From Mycobacterium bourgelatii (GTDB lineage: Bacteria; Actinomycetota; Actinomycetes; Mycobacteriales; Mycobacteriaceae), in contig NZ_BLKZ01000001.1 in assembly GCF_010723575.1 (NCBI RefSeq), positions 3,596,001 through 3,660,000 on the forward strand: a stretch of 64,000 nt of DNA, in the 5' to 3' direction. Shown here one piece after another: positions 45,310 to 53,539 of the stretch. The first letter of the stretch is position 1. The number at the start of each line of letters is the position of its first letter. The position numbers and the translations under genes were made by a program. Under the pieces are notes generated by a model. It was not told the origin of the DNA and ran no database searches. It was given only the letters and a program-made list of their open reading frames with translations.

Positions 45310-46125
45310 ATGGGTAAGTCCGCGCCCGAACTGGGCGACGTCCAGGAGACGTTGTTGATTCCGCTCTACGCCCGCGCCTGGGACGCCGGTTCCCGCCGTC
45401 CGGTGCTCGGCGACAAGCGGGCCCGCGAACTTGTCGACGCCATCGACTACGACTTCAGCCGCTTCAGCGGCGGGTCACTGCCCGGTTCGGTGTCTCGAAC
45501 ATCGATCTTCGACGGCTGGACGGCCCGGTTCCTTCAGGAACATCCCGGTGGAACGGTTGTCGAACTAGGCACCGGGCTGAACACCAGGTTCGACCGACTC
45601 GACAATGGCCGGGTGCACTGGTTCGACCTCGATCTGCCCGACGTCATTGCCTTGCGCCGCAAGTTCTTCCGTGACAGCGACCGCCGTACCATGATCGCCG
45701 GCTCGGTCCTCGACACCGACTGGTTCGACGTGCTGGCCGCCTCCCCCGGCCCGTACCTTTTTCTCAGCGAAGCGGTCCTGATCTATCTCCGCGACGACGA
45801 GGTGCACCAAGCGCTCACCCAAATCCGTGACCGCTTCCCGGGTTCGCAGATCGCGTTCGACACCGCCGGCAAGAAGATGATCGACAACCAGCACAAGAAC
45901 AAATCGTTGGCGCAGGTGCGCGGCCGCATGCAATGGGTCTGCGACGAACCACGCGACCTCGAGCGCTGGGGTCTGCAGTTGCTCGACACCAGAACGCTGG
46001 CGACCCCACAGCCCGACATCGCCAAAACCTGGCCGTGGCAACGTCGTTACGGCATGGCGTTGATTTCGCGCCTGTCTCCGGCCATGGTCAACGTCTACAA
46101 GTTCAACCTGTTCCGACTCGGTTAG
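45310..46125 (+). CDS. TcmP-like class I SAM-dependent methyltransferase
   Basis: This 271-residue enzyme belongs to the leucine carboxyl methyltransferase/TcmP group. SAM binding is indicated by VVELGTGLNTRFDR and HWFDLDLPD, with FLSEAVLIYL as the post-I motif. It would methylate oxygen on a small natural product, so it is a plausible tailoring enzyme for the neighbouring cluster. The ATG at 45310 was chosen. A TTG at 45283 would add nine residues. The 3' end overlaps the convergent ABC gene by 4 bp. A decayed partial copy of its 5' end lies at 49841-49932. Confidence 0.88.
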   Translation: MGKSAPELGDVQETLLIPLYARAWDAGSRRPVLGDKRARELVDAIDYDFSRFSGGSLPGSVSRTSIFDGWTARFLQEHPGGTVVELGTGLNTRFDRLDNGRVHWFDLDLPDVIALRRKFFRDSDRRTMIAGSVLDTDWFDVLAASPGPYLFLSEAVLIYLRDDEVHQALTQIRDRFPGSQIAFDTAGKKMIDNQHKNKSLAQVRGRMQWVCDEPRDLERWGLQLLDTRTLATPQPDIAKTWPWQRRYGMALISRLSPAMVNVYKFNLFRLG

Positions 46126-47870
46126 GACGACTGCAGATGCCAACCGCGCGCGCGTAGCCGTTCTTCCCAGAACCGGGCGTAGGTGCCGCCCGCGGTGACC
46201 AACTGTTCGTGGCGTCCGCGCGCGGTGATCCGACCGGATTCGACAACGAGGATCTGGTCGGCGTCCAGCACCGTCGAAAGGCGATGCGCCACAACGATAA
46301 CCGTGCGGTCGCGGGCCAACTCACGGATGGCGCCCGCCACCGCGGCCTCGTTGACGGCGTCGAGCGCGGCGGTGGCTTCGTCCAGCAGCACGATGGGCGC
46401 GTTCTTGCGCAGCGCGCGGGCGATCGCAACGCGCTGCCTTTCCCCACCGGAAAGTGCCGCTCCCCCTTCACCGACGCGAGCGTTCCACCCGTCGGGGAGA
46501 CGATCGATCACCTCGTCGAGGCGGGCGATGGCGGCGACTCTCTGCAGTTCGCTCTCCGTGGCGTCGGGATCGGCCATCCGCAGGTTGTCGGCGATGGTGC
46601 CGTCGAAAAGGTAGGCGTCCTCGAACACGTTCGCGGTCAGCCTCGCGACGTTGTGGGTGCCGACTTCGCGCAAATCGTTGCCGCCGAGCAAGATGCTGCC
46701 GTCATCCACATCGAACAAGCGGCCGATCAAACGCAGCAGCGTGGTCTTTCCGGCACCGGACGGGCCGACGATCGCGGTGAGGCTGCCACTCGGGATGGTC
46801 GCATCGACGCCCCGAATCACCTCTCGGCCATCCTCGTAGCCGAAACGCACCCCTCGCAATTGAATGTCGGTGCCGGCCGGCATCACCGCGCGATCCGGTT
46901 CCGGCAGCGGCGGCACGGCAAGCAGGTCGCGCACCCGGACGATCGCGTCGGCCGTGACTTGAACATGGCCGGCGAGATCGCCCAGCTGCGAGATCGGATC
47001 GATCATTCGCAGGGTGATGATCAGCAGACCGATCATCGTCGGCAGCGCCAGCTCACCGCGCAAGGTCAGGGCGACCGTCAGCGCGATGACCATCGTGACG
47101 ACCAGCTGCATCGTGCCGAAGCAGGCGATCAGACCCCACGCTCCGCGAATGGTCAGCCGGGACTGCGAGTGTTGTTGGCGGGTAAGGGATTCCTCGAGGG
47201 TGCCGAGCTCGCGGCGGTTGAGGACGCCGTAGGCGCGCAGCGTCGGTTGCATGCGGGCGTACTCGACGATCCGCGACGCGGTCGCGCCGATGTCGGTCTC
47301 GTACTGGGCGTCGTTGCGGTGCACGATCCCCATGAACATCCGCAGGGCGAGTACGCACAACACGGCGCCGACGGTCAAAGCCAGCCCGATTCGCCAGTCG
47401 CTCAGGTAACTACCCACGATCAGGGTGGCAGGTGCGCTCACGCCGACGACCAGGTGGCGCAGCAGGTGTGCCGGAAAATCCGCCACGTCAACGGCATCCT
47501 TGCTGACCAGCCGCGCGACCGGCCCGGTGCGGTCGGCACCGAACCAGCCGACGGGCAGGGCGGCCAGTTGGTTCCCGATCCGGCTGTGAAAGCTGGTCAG
47601 CACGCCCGTCCCGACCAGATAGCCCAATGACGTGCTCCATGCCAGCAATGCATGGTGCACAACGACCGTCACGCCGATCGCCGCGGTCCAGAACCAGAGC
47701 TGACCCCACTGGGTAGGCCGGTGAATCAGCGCAGCGATCAGCGGAACGACAAACAGGAACCCCAGGCCCTGCAGAACTCCTTGCACGCCTTGCACGACCA
47801 GCATCGTGCGCAGATTTCGGCGCCCACGATCGTCGAGCAACTCGAGCAGGTACCGAATGATGATGCTCAC
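46122..47870 (-). CDS. ABC transporter, fused permease-ATPase, YbtQ/IrtB-like
   Basis: This 582-residue half-transporter has six membrane helices (about residues 20-300) of the type IV exporter fold and a nucleotide-binding domain with GPSGAGKTT, LSGGERQRVAIARAL and IVLLDEATAALD. Its GTG overlaps the stop of the partner ABC gene (GTGA), so the two form a heterodimer. Pairs like this next to thiazoline siderophore genes (YbtP/YbtQ) or mycobactin genes (IrtA/IrtB) import ferric siderophores even though they have an exporter fold. Neither subunit here carries the siderophore-reductase domain found in IrtA. Import or export cannot be decided from sequence. Confidence 0.92.
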   Translation of the reverse strand: MSIIIRYLLELLDDRGRRNLRTMLVVQGVQGVLQGLGFLFVVPLIAALIHRPTQWGQLWFWTAAIGVTVVVHHALLAWSTSLGYLVGTGVLTSFHSRIGNQLAALPVGWFGADRTGPVARLVSKDAVDVADFPAHLLRHLVVGVSAPATLIVGSYLSDWRIGLALTVGAVLCVLALRMFMGIVHRNDAQYETDIGATASRIVEYARMQPTLRAYGVLNRRELGTLEESLTRQQHSQSRLTIRGAWGLIACFGTMQLVVTMVIALTVALTLRGELALPTMIGLLIITLRMIDPISQLGDLAGHVQVTADAIVRVRDLLAVPPLPEPDRAVMPAGTDIQLRGVRFGYEDGREVIRGVDATIPSGSLTAIVGPSGAGKTTLLRLIGRLFDVDDGSILLGGNDLREVGTHNVARLTANVFEDAYLFDGTIADNLRMADPDATESELQRVAAIARLDEVIDRLPDGWNARVGEGGAALSGGERQRVAIARALRKNAPIVLLDEATAALDAVNEAAVAGAIRELARDRTVIVVAHRLSTVLDADQILVVESGRITARGRHEQLVTAGGTYARFWEERLRARGWHLQSS

Positions 47871-49639
47871 CGCCGAACCTCCAGTTGCTCGGCGACCTCG
47901 AGTTCGGTGTTCCTCTCCTGCTCCCACAGCCGTGCGTAGATTCCGTTGTTGCCCAGCAATTCCGGGTGCGTACCGGCTTCGGCGATGCGGCCGCGGTCTA
48001 GTACGACGATGGCGTCGGCACCCCGAATCGTGTTGAGCCGGTGGGCGATCACCAGTACCGTCCGGCCACGCGCGACCTCACTGAGTGCCTCCTGGATGCG
48101 GGCCTCGTTTTCCGGGTCGGCGCTTGCGGTGGCCTCGTCGAGCACCAGGATGGGACGGTCGGCCAGGATCGCCCGGGCGATGCAGACGCGCTGTCGTTCA
48201 CCGCCGGACAGCGCCGCGTCTTCGCCGACAACCGATTCGAAGCCGCGCGGCAATGCTTCGATCGTGGACAAGATTTGGGCTTTCGCCGCTGCGCTGCGCA
48301 CCGCCACGTCGTCGGCGTCGGGGCGACCGAGACGGATGTTGTCGCGAATGCTCATGGCCGACAACAGATGCGAGTCTTGGAAGACAAACGCGACGTGTTG
48401 ATACAACTCGGCCGGGTCTATGTCGCGCAGATCGACTCCGTACAGTTCGACCGAACCTTCGCACGGGTCGTTGAATCTGGGCAACAGCTTGGCCAAGGTC
48501 GACTTCCCGGAACCGGACGGGCCGACCAGCGCGGTGATCGTCCCGCGATCGAGACGAAGGTCTATTCCGTTGAGTGCGACCGTGTCACCGTAGGTGACCC
48601 GCACGCCACGCATTTGCACTACCGGCCCGGCGGTCGCGGGATCGAGGTCGACGGGCCCATGCGGCGTCGGAAGCTCCGGGGTGGCCAGCAATTCCCGGAT
48701 CTCGCGATACACCTTCAGCGCGGTGACCAAGGGGTGCACCGACATCAACAGGGTCATCCATCCTGACGTGATGACGGTGCCGAACACCAGGAACGCAATG
48801 AAAACTCCCAGCGGGAGATCACCGTTGGCGGTGAGGATTCCGCCCGTCGTCGCCACGACGAGCAGGATGCTCGGCGGTGACAGCAGTATCTCCGCGGTGA
48901 CGCTCGCGACGCTGGTGGACTTGGCCCAGTCGAGGAAGAAGTGCGCGAAAGCGCGCGACACCTCCCGGAACCGTCGACTCGCCGCGCCCGGCGTGCCGAA
49001 AGCCTTCACGACACCGATGCCGTTCACGAATTCCACGGCCGCGCCGTTGAGGCGCGCCAGCCATTCCATGAACTCGGGATACTTGGTCCCCGCGCTAGCC
49101 GCGGCGCGTTGGTACGCCGCCGCCCCGGCCAACACCGGGAACAGGGTGGCCAACGCCATCCGCCAGTCGAGAACGAAGAGGTAGACGAACGCCACCAGAG
49201 GCGGCACCGCGGCCGCGCTGATCTCGACGATCGAGTGTGCGATGAGCCGGTGCAGCGCGGCTACGTCATCTTCCACGGCCTTCTTGACGATCCCGGAGTT
49301 GCGATCGCTGAACCAGCCGAGCGGCACCCTGCTCAGCTTGGCCAAGAGTTCGCGGCGGATTCGAAACGACACCCGGATGTCGGCGAGATGCGTCATCACA
49401 CCCGCGGCCAGGACGCCCAATTGCCTTGCCGCCAGCGCGACGACCGCCACGATGATGATCGGCCAAACGTCGGTGTCGCCCACGAGAAGTCGCCGGCTCA
49501 CCTCCACGACGGCGAACAGCGGAGCCATGCCGGCCAGCGAACTGACCGCGGCCAGCAGGCCACAGCCGATCAGAGTTGCCCTCGCTGACTTGAGAATTCC
49601 CGGCGGTTGCGCGGCTGTTGGTTCAGTGTCTGGACGCAC
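47867..49639 (-). CDS. ABC transporter, fused permease-ATPase, YbtP-like
   Basis: This 590-residue half-transporter has an N-terminal membrane domain (helices from about residue 20 to 300) and an ATPase with GPSGSGKST, LSGGERQRVCIARAI and ILVLDEATASAD. The GTG at 49639 is chosen because a GGAGG site lies 6 nt upstream. Other GTG and TTG codons just before it overlap that site. It is the first gene of the two-gene transporter operon and pairs with the downstream YbtQ-like subunit. Confidence 0.92.
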   Translation of the reverse strand: MRPDTEPTAAQPPGILKSARATLIGCGLLAAVSSLAGMAPLFAVVEVSRRLLVGDTDVWPIIIVAVVALAARQLGVLAAGVMTHLADIRVSFRIRRELLAKLSRVPLGWFSDRNSGIVKKAVEDDVAALHRLIAHSIVEISAAAVPPLVAFVYLFVLDWRMALATLFPVLAGAAAYQRAAASAGTKYPEFMEWLARLNGAAVEFVNGIGVVKAFGTPGAASRRFREVSRAFAHFFLDWAKSTSVASVTAEILLSPPSILLVVATTGGILTANGDLPLGVFIAFLVFGTVITSGWMTLLMSVHPLVTALKVYREIRELLATPELPTPHGPVDLDPATAGPVVQMRGVRVTYGDTVALNGIDLRLDRGTITALVGPSGSGKSTLAKLLPRFNDPCEGSVELYGVDLRDIDPAELYQHVAFVFQDSHLLSAMSIRDNIRLGRPDADDVAVRSAAAKAQILSTIEALPRGFESVVGEDAALSGGERQRVCIARAILADRPILVLDEATASADPENEARIQEALSEVARGRTVLVIAHRLNTIRGADAIVVLDRGRIAEAGTHPELLGNNGIYARLWEQERNTELEVAEQLEVRR

Positions 49640-49840
49640 GCACACCCTCCGTCGCAACTGTCTTGCCGCGGGCCGACCCCGTAATAAGGCTCTATCTCAG
49701 CACGTTTGAGAGCACATTTGAGGCCGAGCTGCCACCCGCGCGCAATTGCGTCAACAATAGATCTGCCGGTTCCTCATGCGAAAGATTTGCAGTAACGTCG
49801 GGGGCATTGCCTGACGCAGCGATTCGCGGGAGGTGGCTTG

Positions 49841-49932
49841 ATGGATAAGTCCACACCTGACTTCGGCGCCGCGTTCCGTAGACGTTGCTGACTCCCCCGT
49901 ACGCCCGTGCGTCGGCTAATGATCCCGGCTGA
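49841..49932 (+). pseudogene. Decayed 5' fragment of a second TcmP-like methyltransferase gene
   Basis: The segment starts with a ribosome site (GGGAGG) and ATG and reads MDKSTPDFGAAFRRRC before a stop. After a 2-nt frame change it reads TLLTPPYARASANDPG and stops again. The intact gene at 45310 begins MGKSAPELG and continues TLLIPLYARAWDAG. The two are clearly related at both DNA and protein level, so this is the remnant of a duplicated or lost methyltransferase gene. Nothing of the catalytic part remains. It lies between the ABC operon and the riboswitch. Confidence 0.8.
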
Positions 49933-50000
49933 CCCCGCCGTCCCGCGGCACGATTGCGCTAAGTGCAGCCCGCGGGGGCGGTGGGATGCGACAATGTCGC

Positions 50001-50150
50001 GCGTACGGCGATGATGATGCAGGAAGCCGGTGCAAATCCGGCGCGGTCCCGCCACTGTCATCGGGGAGCGACCCTCACAGGCCACGGCTATTGGTTGGAA
50101 GGCGAGGCGAGCGGTGATCCGAGAGCCAGGAGACTCACATCATCGCGTCC
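50001..50150 (+). ncRNA. Cobalamin riboswitch, class I
   Basis: The core at 50021-50058 has the hallmark order GGAA, GGTGCAAATCC and CCCGCCACTGT. The GGGAGCGA, GCCAC and GGAAGGCG elements follow, and then the B12 box AGCCAGGAGACTC near 50124-50136. The closing helix pairs GCGATGATG (50008-50016) with CATCATCGC (50138-50146). A CCGGAG/CTCCGG hairpin (50158-50176) follows without a T-run, so control may act on translation or through a non-canonical platform. In M. tuberculosis a B12 riboswitch precedes PPE2, and the gene downstream here is PPE2-like. Confidence 0.93.
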
Positions 50151-50157
50151 TGCTAAC

Positions 50158-50176
50158 CCGGAGCGGAGCACTCCGG
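50158..50176 (+). promoter_or_regulatory. Hairpin after the riboswitch aptamer, possible expression platform
   Basis: CCGGAG (50158-50163) and CTCCGG (50171-50176) pair around a 7-nt loop. It lies between the B12 box and the PPE start at 50285 and has no following T-tract. It may be part of the switching structure, though that is not demonstrated. Confidence 0.4.
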
Positions 50177-50284
50177 AGAGAGCTGGCGCCTTATGACGCT
50201 GCACGTGTTGCCCGGCGGTCTCCCGTCCGTACCGGCTGATGCGCTGGGCGCAGCCACGCGCTTGTCCTGCGGGACCGGTTGGCA

Positions 50285-51901
50285 ATGACCGCCCCGGTGT
50301 GGATGGCTTTCCCGCCGGAGGTGCACTCGGCGCTGTTGTCGAGCGGCCCGGGGCCGGGTCCGCTGCTCGCCTCCGCGGCGGCATGGAGAGCGCTGAGCAC
50401 CGAATACGCCGAGGCCGCCAATGAGCTGGTGGCGCTGCTAGGCACGGTCCAGGGCGGTGCCTGGGAGGGCCCGACCGCCGCGGCGTACGCCGCCGCCCAC
50501 CCACCGTTTCTGGCGTGGCTGACGCAGGCCAGCGCCGACACCGCCGCGACGGCCACCCAGCAGGAGACCGTGGCCGTCGCCTACACGACCGCGCTGGCCG
50601 CCATGCCCACCCTCGGTGAGTTGGCCGCCAACCACGCCACCCACGCGGCGTTGGTGGCGACGAATTTCTTTGGGATCAACACCATTCCGATCGCGCTCAA
50701 CGAGGCCGACTATGTCCGGATGTGGATTCAGGCCGCCACGACGATGAGCAGCTATCAGGGCGTCTCGGCCGCGGCATTAGGTGCATCGCCGCCACCACAA
50801 CCGGCACCGGTGATCGTGAAGGCCGATGGGGTCGCCGCCCCCGCGGCTACCTCATCCGACCCGTTCACGGCGATCAGCGACTTTTTCGCGGCAGTCGAAA
50901 GAGTCTTCAACAGTGTCGGCGCCGAAAGCGGCGGCGACGTGATCTCCTACATCTTCAGCGTTCCGCCCGGCACGGATCCGGTGTCGTGGTTCGTCGGAAA
51001 GATGGGCTCCTTGTCGTCTCCGGTCACCGGCTACCCAGCCCTGTTGCAGGGCCTTACGAGCGCGGCGGGGAACAACCCCGCGTTGCTCGCGTTGGCCTAC
51101 TTGTTCGGTGCGGCCGCGATCGGCTACGACCTGACGATCCAGGTCATCCAGTTTGTCGTCACCTTTCCGCTGCTAGGGGTCACCTTGGCCGCCCCGCTGC
51201 TGGCCATCCCGGCGGGACTTGCCGGGCTGGGGGCTGCCGGCGTTGTGGGCATCGTCGAGGGGGCCTTCCACGCGCACGCGGACGTGGGCGCGATCCCGGA
51301 GGCGCCCGCCATCCCCGCCGTAACCCCTGCGCCGTCGTCGGTTTCGGCCGCTGCAGCTCCGGCCGCGACCCCGCCGGCGGCAGCGCTCACGGTTGCCCCG
51401 ACGACTCCGATCGCGGGTCCCACGGTTGCCACACCCCTGGGGCCCAGCGCACCACCACCCTCGGGTGTGGGCGCGGGGCCATTCCCTTACCTGGTGGGCG
51501 GCGCGGCCAGGATGAGCCTCCTGGCAGGCGCGCAGATCGGCGTCAAGCGCAAGGCCCCCCAACCGGATACCGCGGGGCTCCCGGCCGCCGCCGCGGCAGG
51601 CGCGCGCGACAAGACCCGGTCGCGCCGCAAGCGGCGGGACAAGGTCGACATGAAAGGCCGCGGTTATGAATACATGGACTTGGACGGCGGCGCGGTCGAC
51701 GACCCCGGCCCCGCGGCGCCGACCGCCGCATCGGACCGGGGTGCGGGACCCCTGGGTGCCGCTGAGGCAGCACGCCATGAGCCCCTTGCCCACGCCGCCG
51801 GGCTGACCACGCTCACCGACGACGGATTCGATGGCGGGCCACGAGAGCCGATGATGCCGAGCACCTGGGCGCGGGGGCCGTCCTGGGATAGCGAATCATG
51901 A
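50285..51901 (+). CDS. PPE family protein, PPE2-like, under B12 riboswitch
   Basis: This 538-residue protein begins MTAPVWMAFPPEVHS. The PPE domain covers about residues 1-165 and includes the conserved WxG-type turn and the FFGINTIPIALNEADY segment. A hydrophobic middle region, a Pro/Ala-rich linker and a basic C-terminus follow. The basic patch RSRRKRR (about residue 445) and the GRGYEYMDLD segment match the tail of M. tuberculosis PPE2, where this patch acts as a nuclear-localisation signal. The ATG at 50285 is preferred to a TTG two codons earlier. Cobalamin control links it to B12 or cobalt. The PE hydrolase gene follows directly. Confidence 0.92.
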   Translation: MTAPVWMAFPPEVHSALLSSGPGPGPLLASAAAWRALSTEYAEAANELVALLGTVQGGAWEGPTAAAYAAAHPPFLAWLTQASADTAATATQQETVAVAYTTALAAMPTLGELAANHATHAALVATNFFGINTIPIALNEADYVRMWIQAATTMSSYQGVSAAALGASPPPQPAPVIVKADGVAAPAATSSDPFTAISDFFAAVERVFNSVGAESGGDVISYIFSVPPGTDPVSWFVGKMGSLSSPVTGYPALLQGLTSAAGNNPALLALAYLFGAAAIGYDLTIQVIQFVVTFPLLGVTLAAPLLAIPAGLAGLGAAGVVGIVEGAFHAHADVGAIPEAPAIPAVTPAPSSVSAAAAPAATPPAAALTVAPTTPIAGPTVATPLGPSAPPPSGVGAGPFPYLVGGAARMSLLAGAQIGVKRKAPQPDTAGLPAAAAAGARDKTRSRRKRRDKVDMKGRGYEYMDLDGGAVDDPGPAAPTAASDRGAGPLGAAEAARHEPLAHAAGLTTLTDDGFDGGPREPMMPSTWARGPSWDSES

Positions 51902-51914
51902 ACCGGGAGGCGAC

Positions 51915-53342
51915 ATGTCTTTCCTCGTGACGCCGGAGTCGTTGGCGTCGGCGGCAGCGGACGTGGCGAATATCCGTGCGGCGCTGGACGAGGCGCGTGC
52001 GGCGGTCGCGGCTCCGACGACCACGTTGGTGGCTGCCGCCGCCGATGAAGTATCGGCCGCAGCGGCCGCGCTATTCGCTGGTTTCGGTCGGGAGTTTCAA
52101 GCGATCAGCTTGCAGGCCAACGTATTTCATCAGCAGTTTGTCGAAACGCTGAGCGCGGCAGCCGCATCCTATCTGGACATCGAGACGCTCAACGCTTCGT
52201 CTCTGATCGGTGCACCCGGCGAGGCGCTGCCCGCCGCCAGCGTTGCCACGTTGATCATGGGCGGCACGGGCAACCCCCTCCCAAATCCCGCCTATGTGAA
52301 CAACATCTACAACGCCTACATCGCGCCGCTCATCGCTCCGCTGACCGCGATTCCCACCGGCTTGACCACCCCGGAGCAGGGCTTCCCGCTGACGGGTCTG
52401 AACAGTTTGACGTTCGACACGTCGATCGCGCGTGGAGTCGAAATCCTGCGGCAGGCGATCGCGGCTCAACCGGCGGACACCCAAACCGTCGTCTTCGGCT
52501 TTTCCCAGAGCGCCACCGTCATCACCAACTACCTCAACGGCATAGCCAACGGTTCGATCCTGCCGCCGAACCCGGCGGATGTACGGTTCGTGCTGGCCGG
52601 CAATCCCAACAATCCCAACGGCGGCCTGTACGAACGCTTCACCGGCCTGTACATCCCCGGCTTCAATCAGACTTTCGGCGGTGCGACCCCAAACCTGGCC
52701 TACCCCACCGACATTTACACCATCCAATACGACGGCTTCGCGCACTTCCCCCGGTACCCGCTCAACTTGCTGTCGGTCGCCAATGCCTTGGCCGGCATGT
52801 ATTACGGCCACCTGAGCCCCACTCCGGCGTACGAGGCCCTGACGGCGGGTCAGCTCGCGTCCGCGGTCGTCGCGCCGGTTTCTCCGGGGGTTACTGGCAA
52901 CACCACCTACCACATGATCCCGAGCCAGAACCTGCCGCTGCTGACGCCCCTGAATCTGCCGCAGCCGCTGCACAACCTGATCCAGCCGGTGGTGCGGGTG
53001 TTTGTCGATATGGGCTACGGCGATATCGGCGGACCCCACACGGAGTATGCGAATCTGCCCACCCCGGCCGGCCTGTTCCCGCTGATCAACCCGGTCACCG
53101 TCGGGAATTACCTGGTCAAGGGCGTCTTACAGGGCGTGCAGGCTGATCTGGTGTTGGCTGGTTTGCTGCCGCCGTCAGCGATGCCGGATACCTATCCCTT
53201 TGTGCCGATGCTGGATCCGGGTCTCACGATCAATCTGGGTCAGCCAGATATGACTTTGGTGTCGGCGGTGACGACCGCCGTCGGCAACGGGCTACGCCTG
53301 CTTCCGATCCCGCCCTTCGGCGCCGGGGGAACTACGGCTTAG
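51915..53342 (+). CDS. PE-domain protein with PE-PPE serine hydrolase domain
   Basis: This 475-residue protein has an N-terminal PE domain (1-95; MSFLVTPESL) and a C-terminal PE-PPE alpha/beta-hydrolase domain. The nucleophile elbow is GFSQS (S197), and candidate acid and base residues lie further on, including the HTEY region. Related proteins include cell-surface esterases or lipases such as PE- and PPE-linked cutinase-like enzymes. It lies 13 nt after the PPE gene, so both fall under the cobalamin riboswitch. The PE-PPE pairing suggests co-secretion as a complex. Confidence 0.92.
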   Translation: MSFLVTPESLASAAADVANIRAALDEARAAVAAPTTTLVAAAADEVSAAAAALFAGFGREFQAISLQANVFHQQFVETLSAAAASYLDIETLNASSLIGAPGEALPAASVATLIMGGTGNPLPNPAYVNNIYNAYIAPLIAPLTAIPTGLTTPEQGFPLTGLNSLTFDTSIARGVEILRQAIAAQPADTQTVVFGFSQSATVITNYLNGIANGSILPPNPADVRFVLAGNPNNPNGGLYERFTGLYIPGFNQTFGGATPNLAYPTDIYTIQYDGFAHFPRYPLNLLSVANALAGMYYGHLSPTPAYEALTAGQLASAVVAPVSPGVTGNTTYHMIPSQNLPLLTPLNLPQPLHNLIQPVVRVFVDMGYGDIGGPHTEYANLPTPAGLFPLINPVTVGNYLVKGVLQGVQADLVLAGLLPPSAMPDTYPFVPMLDPGLTINLGQPDMTLVSAVTTAVGNGLRLLPIPPFGAGGTTA

Positions 53343-53365
53343 TGGCGCCGTGCCCGCCTCGAACG

Positions 53366-53507
53366 TGCGGGAAAAGCACCAACTCCCGCGCCGCCGGGGC
53401 CACAGGCCACACACCCGACGACTGGGCCGTCGCCCTACTCGCGCCGACCGTGCGGGAAAAACACCCACTCTCGCGCCGCCGGGGCCACAGGCAACACACT
53501 CGACGAC
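53366..53507. repeat. Imperfect tandem repeat with 85-bp period
   Basis: A segment of about 56 bp that begins TGCGGGAAAA and contains CGCGCCGCCGGGGCCACAGG occurs at 53366-53421 and again at 53451-53507, with few mismatches. The repeats fill the noncoding gap between the PE hydrolase and the convergent fur-type gene. No gene or clear terminator is seen in the gap. Confidence 0.75.
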
Positions 53508-53539
53508 CAGAAGAGCAGCACCAGTGAAGAACCGGCCAG

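Noticed and set aside
50158..50176. Intrinsic terminator after the riboswitch
   Set aside because: The hairpin is short and is not followed by a T-run, so a classical terminator cannot be claimed.
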